From contig CAIYLG010000019.1 of NCBI GenBank assembly GCA_903927025.1, forward strand, positions 1 to 64,000: a stretch of DNA of 64,000 bases, in the 5' to 3' direction. The translations under genes were made by a program, and so were the position numbers. Under the pieces are notes generated by a model. That model was not told where the DNA came from. It did no database searches and saw only the letters and a list, made by a program, of their open reading frames with translations. How positions within the stretch are numbered: the first letter of the stretch is position 1; each line of letters opens with the position of its first letter. This document shows positions 23,852-31,975 of the stretch, piece after piece. The stretch is from an uncultured Armatimonadota bacterium. GTDB lineage: Bacteria; Armatimonadota; Fimbriimonadia; Fimbriimonadales; Fimbriimonadaceae.

Positions 23852-25717
23852 ATGGAAAAGCACTTCTTTACAAGTTGGCGAATCGGCCTAGTCGTCGTAT
23901 TTGCATTCTCGATCATTCTCTATCTGCCATCCATCATGGGCGGCGCGGTCTGGGATGACGTTGACCTCATTTCCGGCGCAGCGTTCGGTAAAAACACGCT
24001 GCTCAGCGCCTTCACCCATCCCTTCTTGGGGCACTACTTTCGGCCGCTGACCTCTGCATCGTTCGTGATTGAGTCCTCTTTCGCCAAAGCGACCCCGTTC
24101 TACTATCACCAAACGAACATCCTCCTTCACGCTATCACGGCGGTGCTCGTTGCCGCGCTGACGAAGGCCGTGACCAAGAATAAGCTTGCTGGGTTCTTTG
24201 CCGGTCTCTTCTTGGCGGCGCAACCGATGCAGGTCGGTGCCGCGGCTTGGATCGGTGGAAGAACGGACGTGATGTCCACAACCTTCCTCGCAGCCTTCAT
24301 GCTCGCGCTGGTGACCTACTACAAGTCCAAGAAGCCATGGGTCCTCTACTTCTCCGCCTTCTTGTTTCTCTTGGCAACTATTTCGAAAGAGCAGGCAATG
24401 GCGGCACTTCCTGCAGTTCCTCTGTCCGCCTTTGTGTTTGGGGAGACAAAGGATTGGAAGGAAGCTAGAAAAGTCACGGTTCCCTACATGATCGCCCTGG
24501 TGATCTTCTCGGTCATGTGGGTCCTGGATGCGCCCGGGCCGTCTCACGCAAGCAACCCCATTCTGTTCACCCTGGCTCTGTTCGCAAGAACCAATGCCCT
24601 CTACGGACTAGGGTTCGCCGCTCCTAACAAACAGGCTCTGCTGACATGGACTCTTGAGAACTACCAGGGAGCGCTTTGGATCGCCATTGGCACCGCGATT
24701 ACCGTCGCCTGCGCCTTTGCCTTTCGCTTTTGTTGGAAGCGCCACCGGGAAATGGCTTGGATTTTGGTTTGCGGAATCCTCGTCTACATGCCCGTGTCCA
24801 ACTTGCCGACGGTCCCATCGTTCGTTGCGGGTCCCTATCGCGTTGCAGAGCCTGGAACCGCGATTGCCTGCCTATTTGGTGCAGCTTTGGCGTGGGCTCT
24901 CCGCCCTGCTCGCGCGGTTGCCGCAGTCGCCCTCGCCGCAAACTTCGTTGCGGGCACCATGATCACGATTGCAGGCATTCAAATCTGGACGTCTGCACCC
25001 AACCTGTTCGAGCTCGCCGCAAAAACAGACCCACACTTCATTGTTGGCGTGGGAAATTACGCACAGAGTCTTAACGATGCCGGAAAGCCTAAGGAGGGTC
25101 TGAAGTGGACGAACAACCTCCTCGTGTGGATCTTCGGCAACGAAAAGTGGCGAGACGTGCTGAGAACTCAAAAGCTCAAAGCGTTCACTCCAGACGTAAA
25201 CCGACGCCTCTGCACAAATGGTGGCAATCCGGATATGCGAGCCCTCGGATGGTTTGTCAGCAACCAAGGCGGATGCTACGCCAAGCTCAAGGACATCGAG
25301 AATGCCCTCGACTGCTACAAAGATGCCCTCGTGTTGGCCCCACAGGACGCGAGGATTCACTTTGGATACGGTCAGCTCATCCTCAGCTTCGATCGTCCGG
25401 AAGCAATCCAGCACTGGGAATATGCGCTTAAGCTCATGCCGCGATACGCCGTTTGTGCATCGGCTCTCGCACACGAGCGGCTGATCGACAAGCGCTATGC
25501 GGATGTCATCAAGCTTCTTGAACCCAATATGGACAACGTGGGCTGGAACTGCGATGCATGGTTCGACCTCGCCGACGCGAAGATGGGATTAAGAGACTGG
25601 ACCGGAGCCAGTGCGGCTCTGGACGGAGCGGAAAAGGCGATTTTCGTAAAGAAGCCCGCCCTTGCCGAGCATCGAAAGAAACTAAAAGAGCTAATCGCTG
25701 CCAGCAAACACAAATAG
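23852..25717 (+). CDS. TMTC-like polytopic membrane protein with C-terminal TPR (copy A)
   Basis: 621 residues from the ATG at 23852. About nine to ten TM helices fill the first ~390 residues and TPR-like helices the rest (DIENALDCYKDALVLAPQDA, AIQHWEYALKLMP). Motifs resemble the TMTC/DUF1736 GT-C superfamily: WDD after TM1, HYFRPLTSASF, HQTNILLHA, WIGGRTDVMSTTF and SKEQA. Family knowledge suggests a lipid-linked sugar-dependent glycosyltransferase with a periplasmic active site; WDD would hold the catalytic aspartate. It is clearly paralogous to the gene at 27698. The convergent gene's stop is only four bases away. Donor and acceptor are unknown. Confidence 0.83.
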   Translation: MEKHFFTSWRIGLVVVFAFSIILYLPSIMGGAVWDDVDLISGAAFGKNTLLSAFTHPFLGHYFRPLTSASFVIESSFAKATPFYYHQTNILLHAITAVLVAALTKAVTKNKLAGFFAGLFLAAQPMQVGAAAWIGGRTDVMSTTFLAAFMLALVTYYKSKKPWVLYFSAFLFLLATISKEQAMAALPAVPLSAFVFGETKDWKEARKVTVPYMIALVIFSVMWVLDAPGPSHASNPILFTLALFARTNALYGLGFAAPNKQALLTWTLENYQGALWIAIGTAITVACAFAFRFCWKRHREMAWILVCGILVYMPVSNLPTVPSFVAGPYRVAEPGTAIACLFGAALAWALRPARAVAAVALAANFVAGTMITIAGIQIWTSAPNLFELAAKTDPHFIVGVGNYAQSLNDAGKPKEGLKWTNNLLVWIFGNEKWRDVLRTQKLKAFTPDVNRRLCTNGGNPDMRALGWFVSNQGGCYAKLKDIENALDCYKDALVLAPQDARIHFGYGQLILSFDRPEAIQHWEYALKLMPRYAVCASALAHERLIDKRYADVIKLLEPNMDNVGWNCDAWFDLADAKMGLRDWTGASAALDGAEKAIFVKKPALAEHRKKLKELIAASKHK

Positions 25718-25721
25718 CCCG

Positions 25722-27521
25722 TCACGACTGCGGCAGGGTGAGGTACTTCACCTTAACCTGCTCCGGCAGCCTGCGTTCAAACTGCCGCATGCGCTTTTGG
25801 ATCTCCATTGCAGCTTGCGCTGAAGGGGCCCAGAACTCAACAACTGGCTTTGCGGCGGTAGTGACCGGTGGAATCGTCCAGGTGGCGACGGGAATCAGGC
25901 TGCTTGGCATCGCACGGTTCTTTTTGTACCAATCGGGATAGGCGATGATGATGTCGGGACCAAACCGATCAATCTCCTGCTTCATCGTCGAAGTCTTCCA
26001 ATTGTCCGTCAGCTTAAGGTCTCGAACGCTGTTGGTGGCCAGCCCCCAAAGATCAAAGATGTGAGCTTTCGTAAAGTAGCTCATGGCGCCGATGTCATTC
26101 ACTACAACGCGTCCGTCAGGATGGATCTCGTTCACAAACCGCGCCATCTGGAACTGCTGAGTGTAGATATCACGGGACGCATTCGAGACTTCGATCCCGG
26201 CGGGAACTCCCCGATTTCTCGCGATGAAATAAAGCGCCAGCGGGAACATGGTCTGCAGGAACGTGCGGCTGAGCCGCGCGGCGTTCTTTGGGCCCGTCTC
26301 CATCGCAATCAGCATCGCCAAACCCACTCCGTATATCGAAACGATCAGGTTCGCGTTTAGCTGATAGATCCACAGGACTGGCAACAGGATTAGATGTGCT
26401 AGAACGGCGGCGCCGATCGCCATAAGCCACCTAGGCTGAGACACCGGAATTTCCGACCAGCCTTTCGCAAATTCGGTCCATTGCCGAATCGCGACTACGC
26501 ACCAGAAGATCAGAAGGCACGTGAGATAGGCTTCGTAGCGGTAAAAGATCCCCACAAGGGCGAAGCCACAGTGGAGCACGGTGGCCGTCACCACTACTAG
26601 GCAAAGGATCTGTAGCGAGCGAGTGGACTCCTGCAGCCGCGAAAACCGCAGGGAGAATCCCAACCCAACCGTCAGGACGAACAGATCAAACAGTGGAAAC
26701 GATCTGCCCCTCAGGTTGAGATACATGTTGAGGAACCAGCCTGCCGTCAGCGGATGGGAGACATTCCCCTTAAGTACCAAGGAGTTCGGCAACAGCGGCA
26801 TGCCCATCAACTTCGAAAACAGCGCGAACCCTCCGATCGCCGCAATCGGCCCCAGTGCCAGCAACATGCTCGTCTTCCACTCCCTTCGAAAGGCAAAGAC
26901 AAGGAAAGGAATCACGACGAGGAAGACGCTCTCAAACCGGCAGAGACAAATGAGGAAGGCAAGGGAAAGGCCGATCCAGGAATCCTGTTTTCGCCGCACT
27001 CCCTCCAACTGATCCCAGATCCAGAACAAGAAGAGGAAGTCGAGCAGCACCTGAAGGGAGTGCTCCATGCCGGTAAACGGAAGCACGGCCAACGGCCCAA
27101 CTGCAAAGGGCGCAAGAGCACCCAACCCGGCTGGAAGCGGATGGAATCCTGATCGGACAAGGCGAACGTACAGCACAAGCGGAACCGCCAGAGAGCAGCC
27201 AATTCCAAGGACAAGCGGCCAGAAGCTCCAGTCTCCAAACACCCGAATGAGCACGCTGAGAATCAGCGCCCAAAGCGGTGAGGAGCAAGCGGATGCCGGC
27301 TCAAAAGGCGTGATGCCCCACACTCCGTGGAGGGCAAAGTTGCGCGCAATCGAAAGATGAATGTACGGGTCGTCGAGCGCGTAAGAAAACACGCCACCTG
27401 TTTGGGAGAGACATTGCAGGGCTAGCCAAAGAATCGCCCCCGCGGACGCAGTGAACACCAAAAGTCCACCAACGAGGAGACTGGCCTGCTTGCGGCTTCG
27501 TTGCTCGCCAAGTCTCGACAT
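25722..27521 (-). CDS. Polytopic membrane protein, putative GT-C glycosyltransferase
   Basis: 599 residues with about eleven predicted TM helices. After TM1 comes YALDDPYIHLSIARNFALHG, a DD motif in the first periplasmic loop typical of GT-C fold enzymes (ArnT/PMT/GT39-like). The C-terminal ~150 residues form a soluble periplasmic domain (GAMSYFTKAHIFDLWGL). It is sandwiched between two TMTC-like paralogues on the opposite strand and may act in the same glycan or glycoprotein pathway. Substrate unknown; assignment to the GT-C clan is by pattern only. Confidence 0.72.
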   Translation of the reverse strand: MSRLGEQRSRKQASLLVGGLLVFTASAGAILWLALQCLSQTGGVFSYALDDPYIHLSIARNFALHGVWGITPFEPASACSSPLWALILSVLIRVFGDWSFWPLVLGIGCSLAVPLVLYVRLVRSGFHPLPAGLGALAPFAVGPLAVLPFTGMEHSLQVLLDFLFLFWIWDQLEGVRRKQDSWIGLSLAFLICLCRFESVFLVVIPFLVFAFRREWKTSMLLALGPIAAIGGFALFSKLMGMPLLPNSLVLKGNVSHPLTAGWFLNMYLNLRGRSFPLFDLFVLTVGLGFSLRFSRLQESTRSLQILCLVVVTATVLHCGFALVGIFYRYEAYLTCLLIFWCVVAIRQWTEFAKGWSEIPVSQPRWLMAIGAAVLAHLILLPVLWIYQLNANLIVSIYGVGLAMLIAMETGPKNAARLSRTFLQTMFPLALYFIARNRGVPAGIEVSNASRDIYTQQFQMARFVNEIHPDGRVVVNDIGAMSYFTKAHIFDLWGLATNSVRDLKLTDNWKTSTMKQEIDRFGPDIIIAYPDWYKKNRAMPSSLIPVATWTIPPVTTAAKPVVEFWAPSAQAAMEIQKRMRQFERRLPEQVKVKYLTLPQS

Positions 27522-27697
27522 ACAGTCAATTTTACTGGAAGCAGTTGTGAGAACCTGTCACTGAATTGGGGGGTCACACTTAACCGGTTACTGTTCATTT
27601 GTGGGTCGTTCGCTAAAATCGAATCAAGGCCGCATATGCGGACGTCTTCAACGCTTGGGTTCCGAAGCGTTGAACCTCCACAACGAGGCAATCAGCA
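27522..27697. promoter_or_regulatory. Divergent intergenic region rich in palindromes
   Basis: Holds TAACCGGTTA (27581-27590), CGCATATGCG (27631-27640) and a 10-bp stem TTCAACGCTT/AAGCGTTGAA (27647-27656 with 27665-27674) upstream of copy B. GAGG about nine bases before the ATG at 27698 is the likely ribosome-binding site. Confidence 0.5.
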
Positions 27698-29575
27698 ATG
27701 CAGCCATCAAACAAAGACGGACGACTCCTGACGAACTGGCGAGTCGGACTGTTCATCATTCTTGCCGTATCGATCTTCATCTACATCCCAACCCTCACAG
27801 GTGGTGCCATATGGGATGACACAGAGTTGATCTCCGGTTCAGGTTTCGGCAAAAACACGTTTCTGAGCGCCTTCACTCACCCTTTCCTGAAGATCTACTT
27901 TCGGCCCCTGACCTCCGCTTCGTTCGTGCTCGACTCCTCATTTGCCAAGGCAACCCCGTTTTTCTATCACCAGACCAACATCCTGCTCCACGCCTTTACC
28001 GCGGTGATGCTGGCGTACCTGGCCCTCGCCGTCACTAAGAAGGAGCTTGCTGGAATTCTCGCTGGAGTCTTCTTCGCGCTCCAGCCAGTTCAGGTTGATG
28101 CGACGGCTTGGATCGGAGGAAGAACGGACGTCCTTTCTGCGTTTTTCATCGTGCCGATGTTGGTGACGCTGGTTCGCTACCACCAAACGCAGAAGCGGCC
28201 GTGGCTCTACATTTCCGCGTTCCTGCTTCTTTGTGCCGCCACTTCCAAAGAGCAGGCTATTGCACTGCTGCCGGCGGTACCGCTTTCCGTATTTGTCTTC
28301 GGTAAGAAGACTTGGGCGGATGTGCGCAAGGTCTGTATCCCGTTCGTGGCAGTGACCCTGATTTTCATCGGCCTATGGGCCATTGATGCACCTTTCCCGG
28401 TAGGCGCCCACAACGGGTTGGCAAGCACCGTCAAAGTTGGCCTTAAGACCACGGCACTTTACACACAGGCGTTCTTCGTTCCTTCGCAGAGATCACTCAT
28501 CACGTGGACCCTTGAGAACTATCGAGGAATGACGTGGCTTTTGGCGGGAGTGGCAGCGATTGTCGCCGCTGGCTTCACGCTCAAATGGCTATGGGGAAGA
28601 AGTCGGCCGATCGCGTGGGTCGCGATCTGCGGACTCCTTGTCTACCTACCGATTTCGAACTTCCCTAACGTCCCCACGATCGTCGTAGCACCGTACCGAT
28701 GTGCCGAAGCGGGCACGATGGTGGCCTGTCTGCTTGGAATGGGTCTTGCTTGGGCAATCGTCAACAAGAAGGCGCTTCTGGCGATTCCCCTTGCCGCCAA
28801 CCTTATCCTTGGCGCAATTGTCACCAACCAGGGCATTCACGTTTGGACTTCCGAATTCCACTTCTTTGATGTCGCCGCTCACAACGATCCCCACTTCATC
28901 GCAGGCGTCACCCACTACGCGGAAGGGCTGAACGCGGAGAACCGCTGGAAGGAAGCCTACGCTTGGACAGACGAACTCTTGACCTGGTCGTTTGGCACGA
29001 AGGATTGGGCTAAGAGGATTGAAACGAAGGGAGCCGCGGCGCTGGATGCAGACGTCAAAGAGCGTGTTCACACCAACATCGGCAACCCCGAACCCAAGAC
29101 TCTTGGGTACATCGTGAGCCTGGCTGGTTCAAGCCTGATCTCGTTACAGAAGAAGGAAGAGGGGATCAAGCTCTATCAGGATGCACTGCTGATCAGCCCG
29201 AAAGACCCTCGGGTGAACTTCGCCTACGGGCATCTTATTATCGGACGAGATCGAGCCGAGGCCATTCGTCACTGGGAACTGGCGCTGAAGGTCTCTCCCA
29301 AATTCCCCGCATGCGCAGCCGCCCTTGCCCATGAGCGCATTATCGACGGTCGCTTCCAAGACGCCGTGAATCTCCTGGAACCCTCCATGGAAACCGTTGG
29401 CTGGAACTGCGATGCCTGGATCGATTTGGCCGACGCGAAAATCGGTCTCAAAGACTACGCCGGAGCCTCCGCCGCCCTCGACAGCGCCGGCAAAGCTCTC
29501 CTCGTCATCAAGCCCAAAATCGACCAGCGACGAAGGTTGATTCAGATACTGACAAGGGACAGGGGCCAGCTGTAG
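27698..29575 (+). CDS. TMTC-like polytopic membrane protein with C-terminal TPR (copy B)
   Basis: 625 residues, aligned end to end with copy A at 23852. It shares the WDD motif after TM1, TFLSAFTHPF, YFRPLTSASF, HQTNILLHAFTAV, WIGGRTDVLSAFF and SKEQA, and ends with the same TPR-like pairs (EEGIKLYQDALLISPKDP, AIRHWELALKVSP, GWNCDAWIDLADAKIGL). The two are clearly a duplication; the divergent N-termini and distinct codon choices suggest it is not recent. Predicted inner-membrane GT-C-type enzyme or scaffold with TPR-mediated partner binding. A 10-bp hairpin lies in its leader. Confidence 0.83.
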   Translation: MQPSNKDGRLLTNWRVGLFIILAVSIFIYIPTLTGGAIWDDTELISGSGFGKNTFLSAFTHPFLKIYFRPLTSASFVLDSSFAKATPFFYHQTNILLHAFTAVMLAYLALAVTKKELAGILAGVFFALQPVQVDATAWIGGRTDVLSAFFIVPMLVTLVRYHQTQKRPWLYISAFLLLCAATSKEQAIALLPAVPLSVFVFGKKTWADVRKVCIPFVAVTLIFIGLWAIDAPFPVGAHNGLASTVKVGLKTTALYTQAFFVPSQRSLITWTLENYRGMTWLLAGVAAIVAAGFTLKWLWGRSRPIAWVAICGLLVYLPISNFPNVPTIVVAPYRCAEAGTMVACLLGMGLAWAIVNKKALLAIPLAANLILGAIVTNQGIHVWTSEFHFFDVAAHNDPHFIAGVTHYAEGLNAENRWKEAYAWTDELLTWSFGTKDWAKRIETKGAAALDADVKERVHTNIGNPEPKTLGYIVSLAGSSLISLQKKEEGIKLYQDALLISPKDPRVNFAYGHLIIGRDRAEAIRHWELALKVSPKFPACAAALAHERIIDGRFQDAVNLLEPSMETVGWNCDAWIDLADAKIGLKDYAGASAALDSAGKALLVIKPKIDQRRRLIQILTRDRGQL

Positions 29576-29929
29576 GAAACAGGGGGCTCTGATAAGGTCT
29601 ACCCAGCGGGGCTGCCCAATCAAGCCGCGGGTTGGCGCAGACTTACGCCGATGTTGGCTCGAAGTGCTTCCGGATAGCCCGAAGGGCTTCCCTGATCCAG
29701 CGAAGCGTTAGGCGGGCAAAGGTCTACTTACGCTGGTAAGTAAGACGAGCTTCATCCGTTACCCCGAAAAGGGGTTCTCTGACCGCCAGGGCGTTCCTCC
29801 GGACCCTATTAGCCTCGCTTGCATGGCTGTCGGCGGATATTCCGCGAGGGAAACTTCGCTGCGATTGTTTTATTGAGAATTCGATAGCCATTCTCGCAGG
29901 GTGAAGCCAGCTCTCCATTCCTCGGTCGG
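29576..29929. other. Intergenic region with clustered hairpins, possible structured RNA
   Basis: About 350 bases without a supported gene. Inverted repeats cluster here: GAAG/CTTC (29661-29670), AGCCC-gaa-GGGCT (29676-29688), TACTTAC-gctg-GTAAGTA (29725-29742), ACCCC-gaaaa-GGGGT (29761-29775), GCGGA-tat-TCCGC (29833-29845) and GAGAAT/ATTCTC (29875-29895). I do not recognise RNase P, tmRNA, SRP or 6S signatures. Confidence 0.4.
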
Positions 29930-31972
29930 CTACGGCGCGCGCTCGGCCATCATTTGCTTGACGATTCCGGCGCTTGGGTGGAACCCTGAATGGAGATCCC
30001 AGAGGGACGTTTGCCGCTCTCGAAGCGCCATCACGGAGGCGATCCAGGCGACGCTCCAGCCAGATTCTACGCTCCACGCGCCCCAGCCGAGGTCGGCATT
30101 ACTCGCCCAGTAGTCCCAGTCGCCGTAGTCGAAGGCCCTGAACCAGGCTCCGCTCAACTCTGGGTGCGTCTTGGACTGAATCTGAATCCGGACCAAGAAC
30201 TGGGCAAGCGAGTTCTCCGCTTGAACTGCCTTAGGATCCTTGGTAGCCAACGCCGCCTCATGAAGGCCGAGCAGGGCGAAGTTGCTGGTGTAGAGCATGT
30301 CCGCAAGCGGGTCGCCGTTTTCCTGAATCAACGGCGTCTCGCCCGTTCCAAACGCCTCGTTCGAAGTCGGTGGCCCGGCGATTCCGTGACTCAGATCCGC
30401 GATCTCTTCTCGAATCGCACCACACGGATCCTGGTGGGACAGCACTCGCCCGAGCGTATCGGTGAGCCACGTTCGATGCTCGGCAGTGTTCGAGACCCTT
30501 ACCAGCCAGCTTAGCGGAAGCAGCATCCGCACTCGCTCCTGCTGAATTCCGTTGGTCCAAGTCCAGGCGCCCTCACCTTCCGACATCAGGCGACCCATCG
30601 CCTTTTCTGCCCTTTCCAGCAGCGGCCGGTACCCGGTGTGCGAGTAGGCCCAAAGCCAGCACGCCCACTGGTACGCCTCAAAATGCGGTGCAAGGTTCAC
30701 GGTTGGGGCGTCGAAGAAGTGTCTCCAACCGAGCCTTTCAATTTCCGACTCGCTTAAGTTGTCCCCGCGAAATCCGTTCGTTCCCGTCGTCCTGAAATTG
30801 GCAAGGATGCACCGCAGAATCGAGTCATCCCACTTGTTCGACTTCAGCGCGCCAGCCGCTCCAATCAGCCCAAGGATGTAGCGAGCATTATCGTCCCCAT
30901 AGAAGTTGCCCCGACTACCCGGTTGATCGTTCCAACCCACCAGCCCGAAACACGCCTTGCTGGAGTCGAGATGCTGAACGCTGCTCTTTTCCACGATGTA
31001 CGCACCCAACCGCCTGCCGATCTCCCGCTCGTGTGAAGAACTGGCCAGCGCGAGTGTCATCGCCGCCTCCGCGTTGCAGTCTGCCCGCCGATACCACCGA
31101 ACCGGCTGAAATCCGTTCGGGTCTACCGCCGAGGAATATCCCTCCAGCATTCCAAGAGAACCGTCTCCATTGCCCGGAGGAATCGGGCCAACTCGGTCCT
31201 GCCATTGGTCGGCGGAGGCATACATTTGATCCGCCGCCGAATCCACCAGCAGATGCGAGCGGGTGAACCATTCTGCCGCCCGCTTCACCGCAAGCGCTTG
31301 AGCGGATGCGGAAAGACGCTGGTGCGCGTCATAAGTTGGACTAACCGCCGGCTTCCAACCCTTAGCCATCCCTTCGCCTGAGCAGCCAACCCAATTCAGA
31401 ATGTGCTGGATCACGGGACGCCATGCCTTTGCCGGCGCGTACCGGGCGACGGCGAATCGGCTGAGAGGAGCGGATGCCGATAACACCGTTGCCCCGTCCT
31501 GCCACAGCAACGGCGTCGACTTCGGCGGCAGGCCGAAAGCCAGATGGTCGAAACCGGCGATCCGCCCCACGGAGATCATCGGACTTGCCGCCGGATAGAT
31601 CGGCAGCTTCTGCCTCCCGATTGAAAGAATCCGTCCGGGTGCAAGGTCAGGTCCGAAAGCGTTGGAGCTAACGTAGGCTCGCTCCCACAGGGTATCCGCT
31701 ACTGGTTCTCGCCCCGTTGAAACCTTTTCCAGATAAATTCGCACTCCCGAGGTCGTGAATGACTGCCTCAACTCCTGAGTGAGTTCGTTTCCATCCAGTA
31801 CCAGGAGCCCATCTCCTGATCCCAACCGAAGCAACTTCAGACCGGCAGAGTCAACTCGTTCTGGTCGGTTTCCAAGCTGGACGGCCAGCTTATAGAGGTC
31901 ATTGGTCGGCTGACAGCAGAATACAACTCGCGGGTGCCCCACACTTACCAACAGCAGCAAGGCACCCAGCAT
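29930..31972 (-). CDS. Secreted protein, putative alpha/alpha-barrel glycosidase-like
   Basis: 680 residues with a short hydrophobic N-terminus (MLGALLLLVSVGHPRVVFCC) that may be a signal. The middle and C-terminal parts are helical and rich in Trp and acidic residues (FEAYQWACWLWAYSHTGY, GEGAWTWTNGIQQERVRMLL, NSLAQFLVRIQIQSKTHPE). This resembles (alpha/alpha)6-barrel glycosidases or lyases, but I cannot assign a family or catalytic residues. It starts three bases after the stop of the GH116 gene, so the two are co-transcribed, which supports a role in glycan breakdown. Confidence 0.7.
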   Translation of the reverse strand: MLGALLLLVSVGHPRVVFCCQPTNDLYKLAVQLGNRPERVDSAGLKLLRLGSGDGLLVLDGNELTQELRQSFTTSGVRIYLEKVSTGREPVADTLWERAYVSSNAFGPDLAPGRILSIGRQKLPIYPAASPMISVGRIAGFDHLAFGLPPKSTPLLWQDGATVLSASAPLSRFAVARYAPAKAWRPVIQHILNWVGCSGEGMAKGWKPAVSPTYDAHQRLSASAQALAVKRAAEWFTRSHLLVDSAADQMYASADQWQDRVGPIPPGNGDGSLGMLEGYSSAVDPNGFQPVRWYRRADCNAEAAMTLALASSSHEREIGRRLGAYIVEKSSVQHLDSSKACFGLVGWNDQPGSRGNFYGDDNARYILGLIGAAGALKSNKWDDSILRCILANFRTTGTNGFRGDNLSESEIERLGWRHFFDAPTVNLAPHFEAYQWACWLWAYSHTGYRPLLERAEKAMGRLMSEGEGAWTWTNGIQQERVRMLLPLSWLVRVSNTAEHRTWLTDTLGRVLSHQDPCGAIREEIADLSHGIAGPPTSNEAFGTGETPLIQENGDPLADMLYTSNFALLGLHEAALATKDPKAVQAENSLAQFLVRIQIQSKTHPELSGAWFRAFDYGDWDYWASNADLGWGAWSVESGWSVAWIASVMALRERQTSLWDLHSGFHPSAGIVKQMMAERAP

Positions 31973-31975
31973 CGT

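Noticed and set aside
29724..30077. 117-codon minus-strand frame across the 29.6-29.9 kb spacer
   Set aside because: It overlaps the end of the 680-residue gene in another frame and translates to Arg-rich sequence without features.
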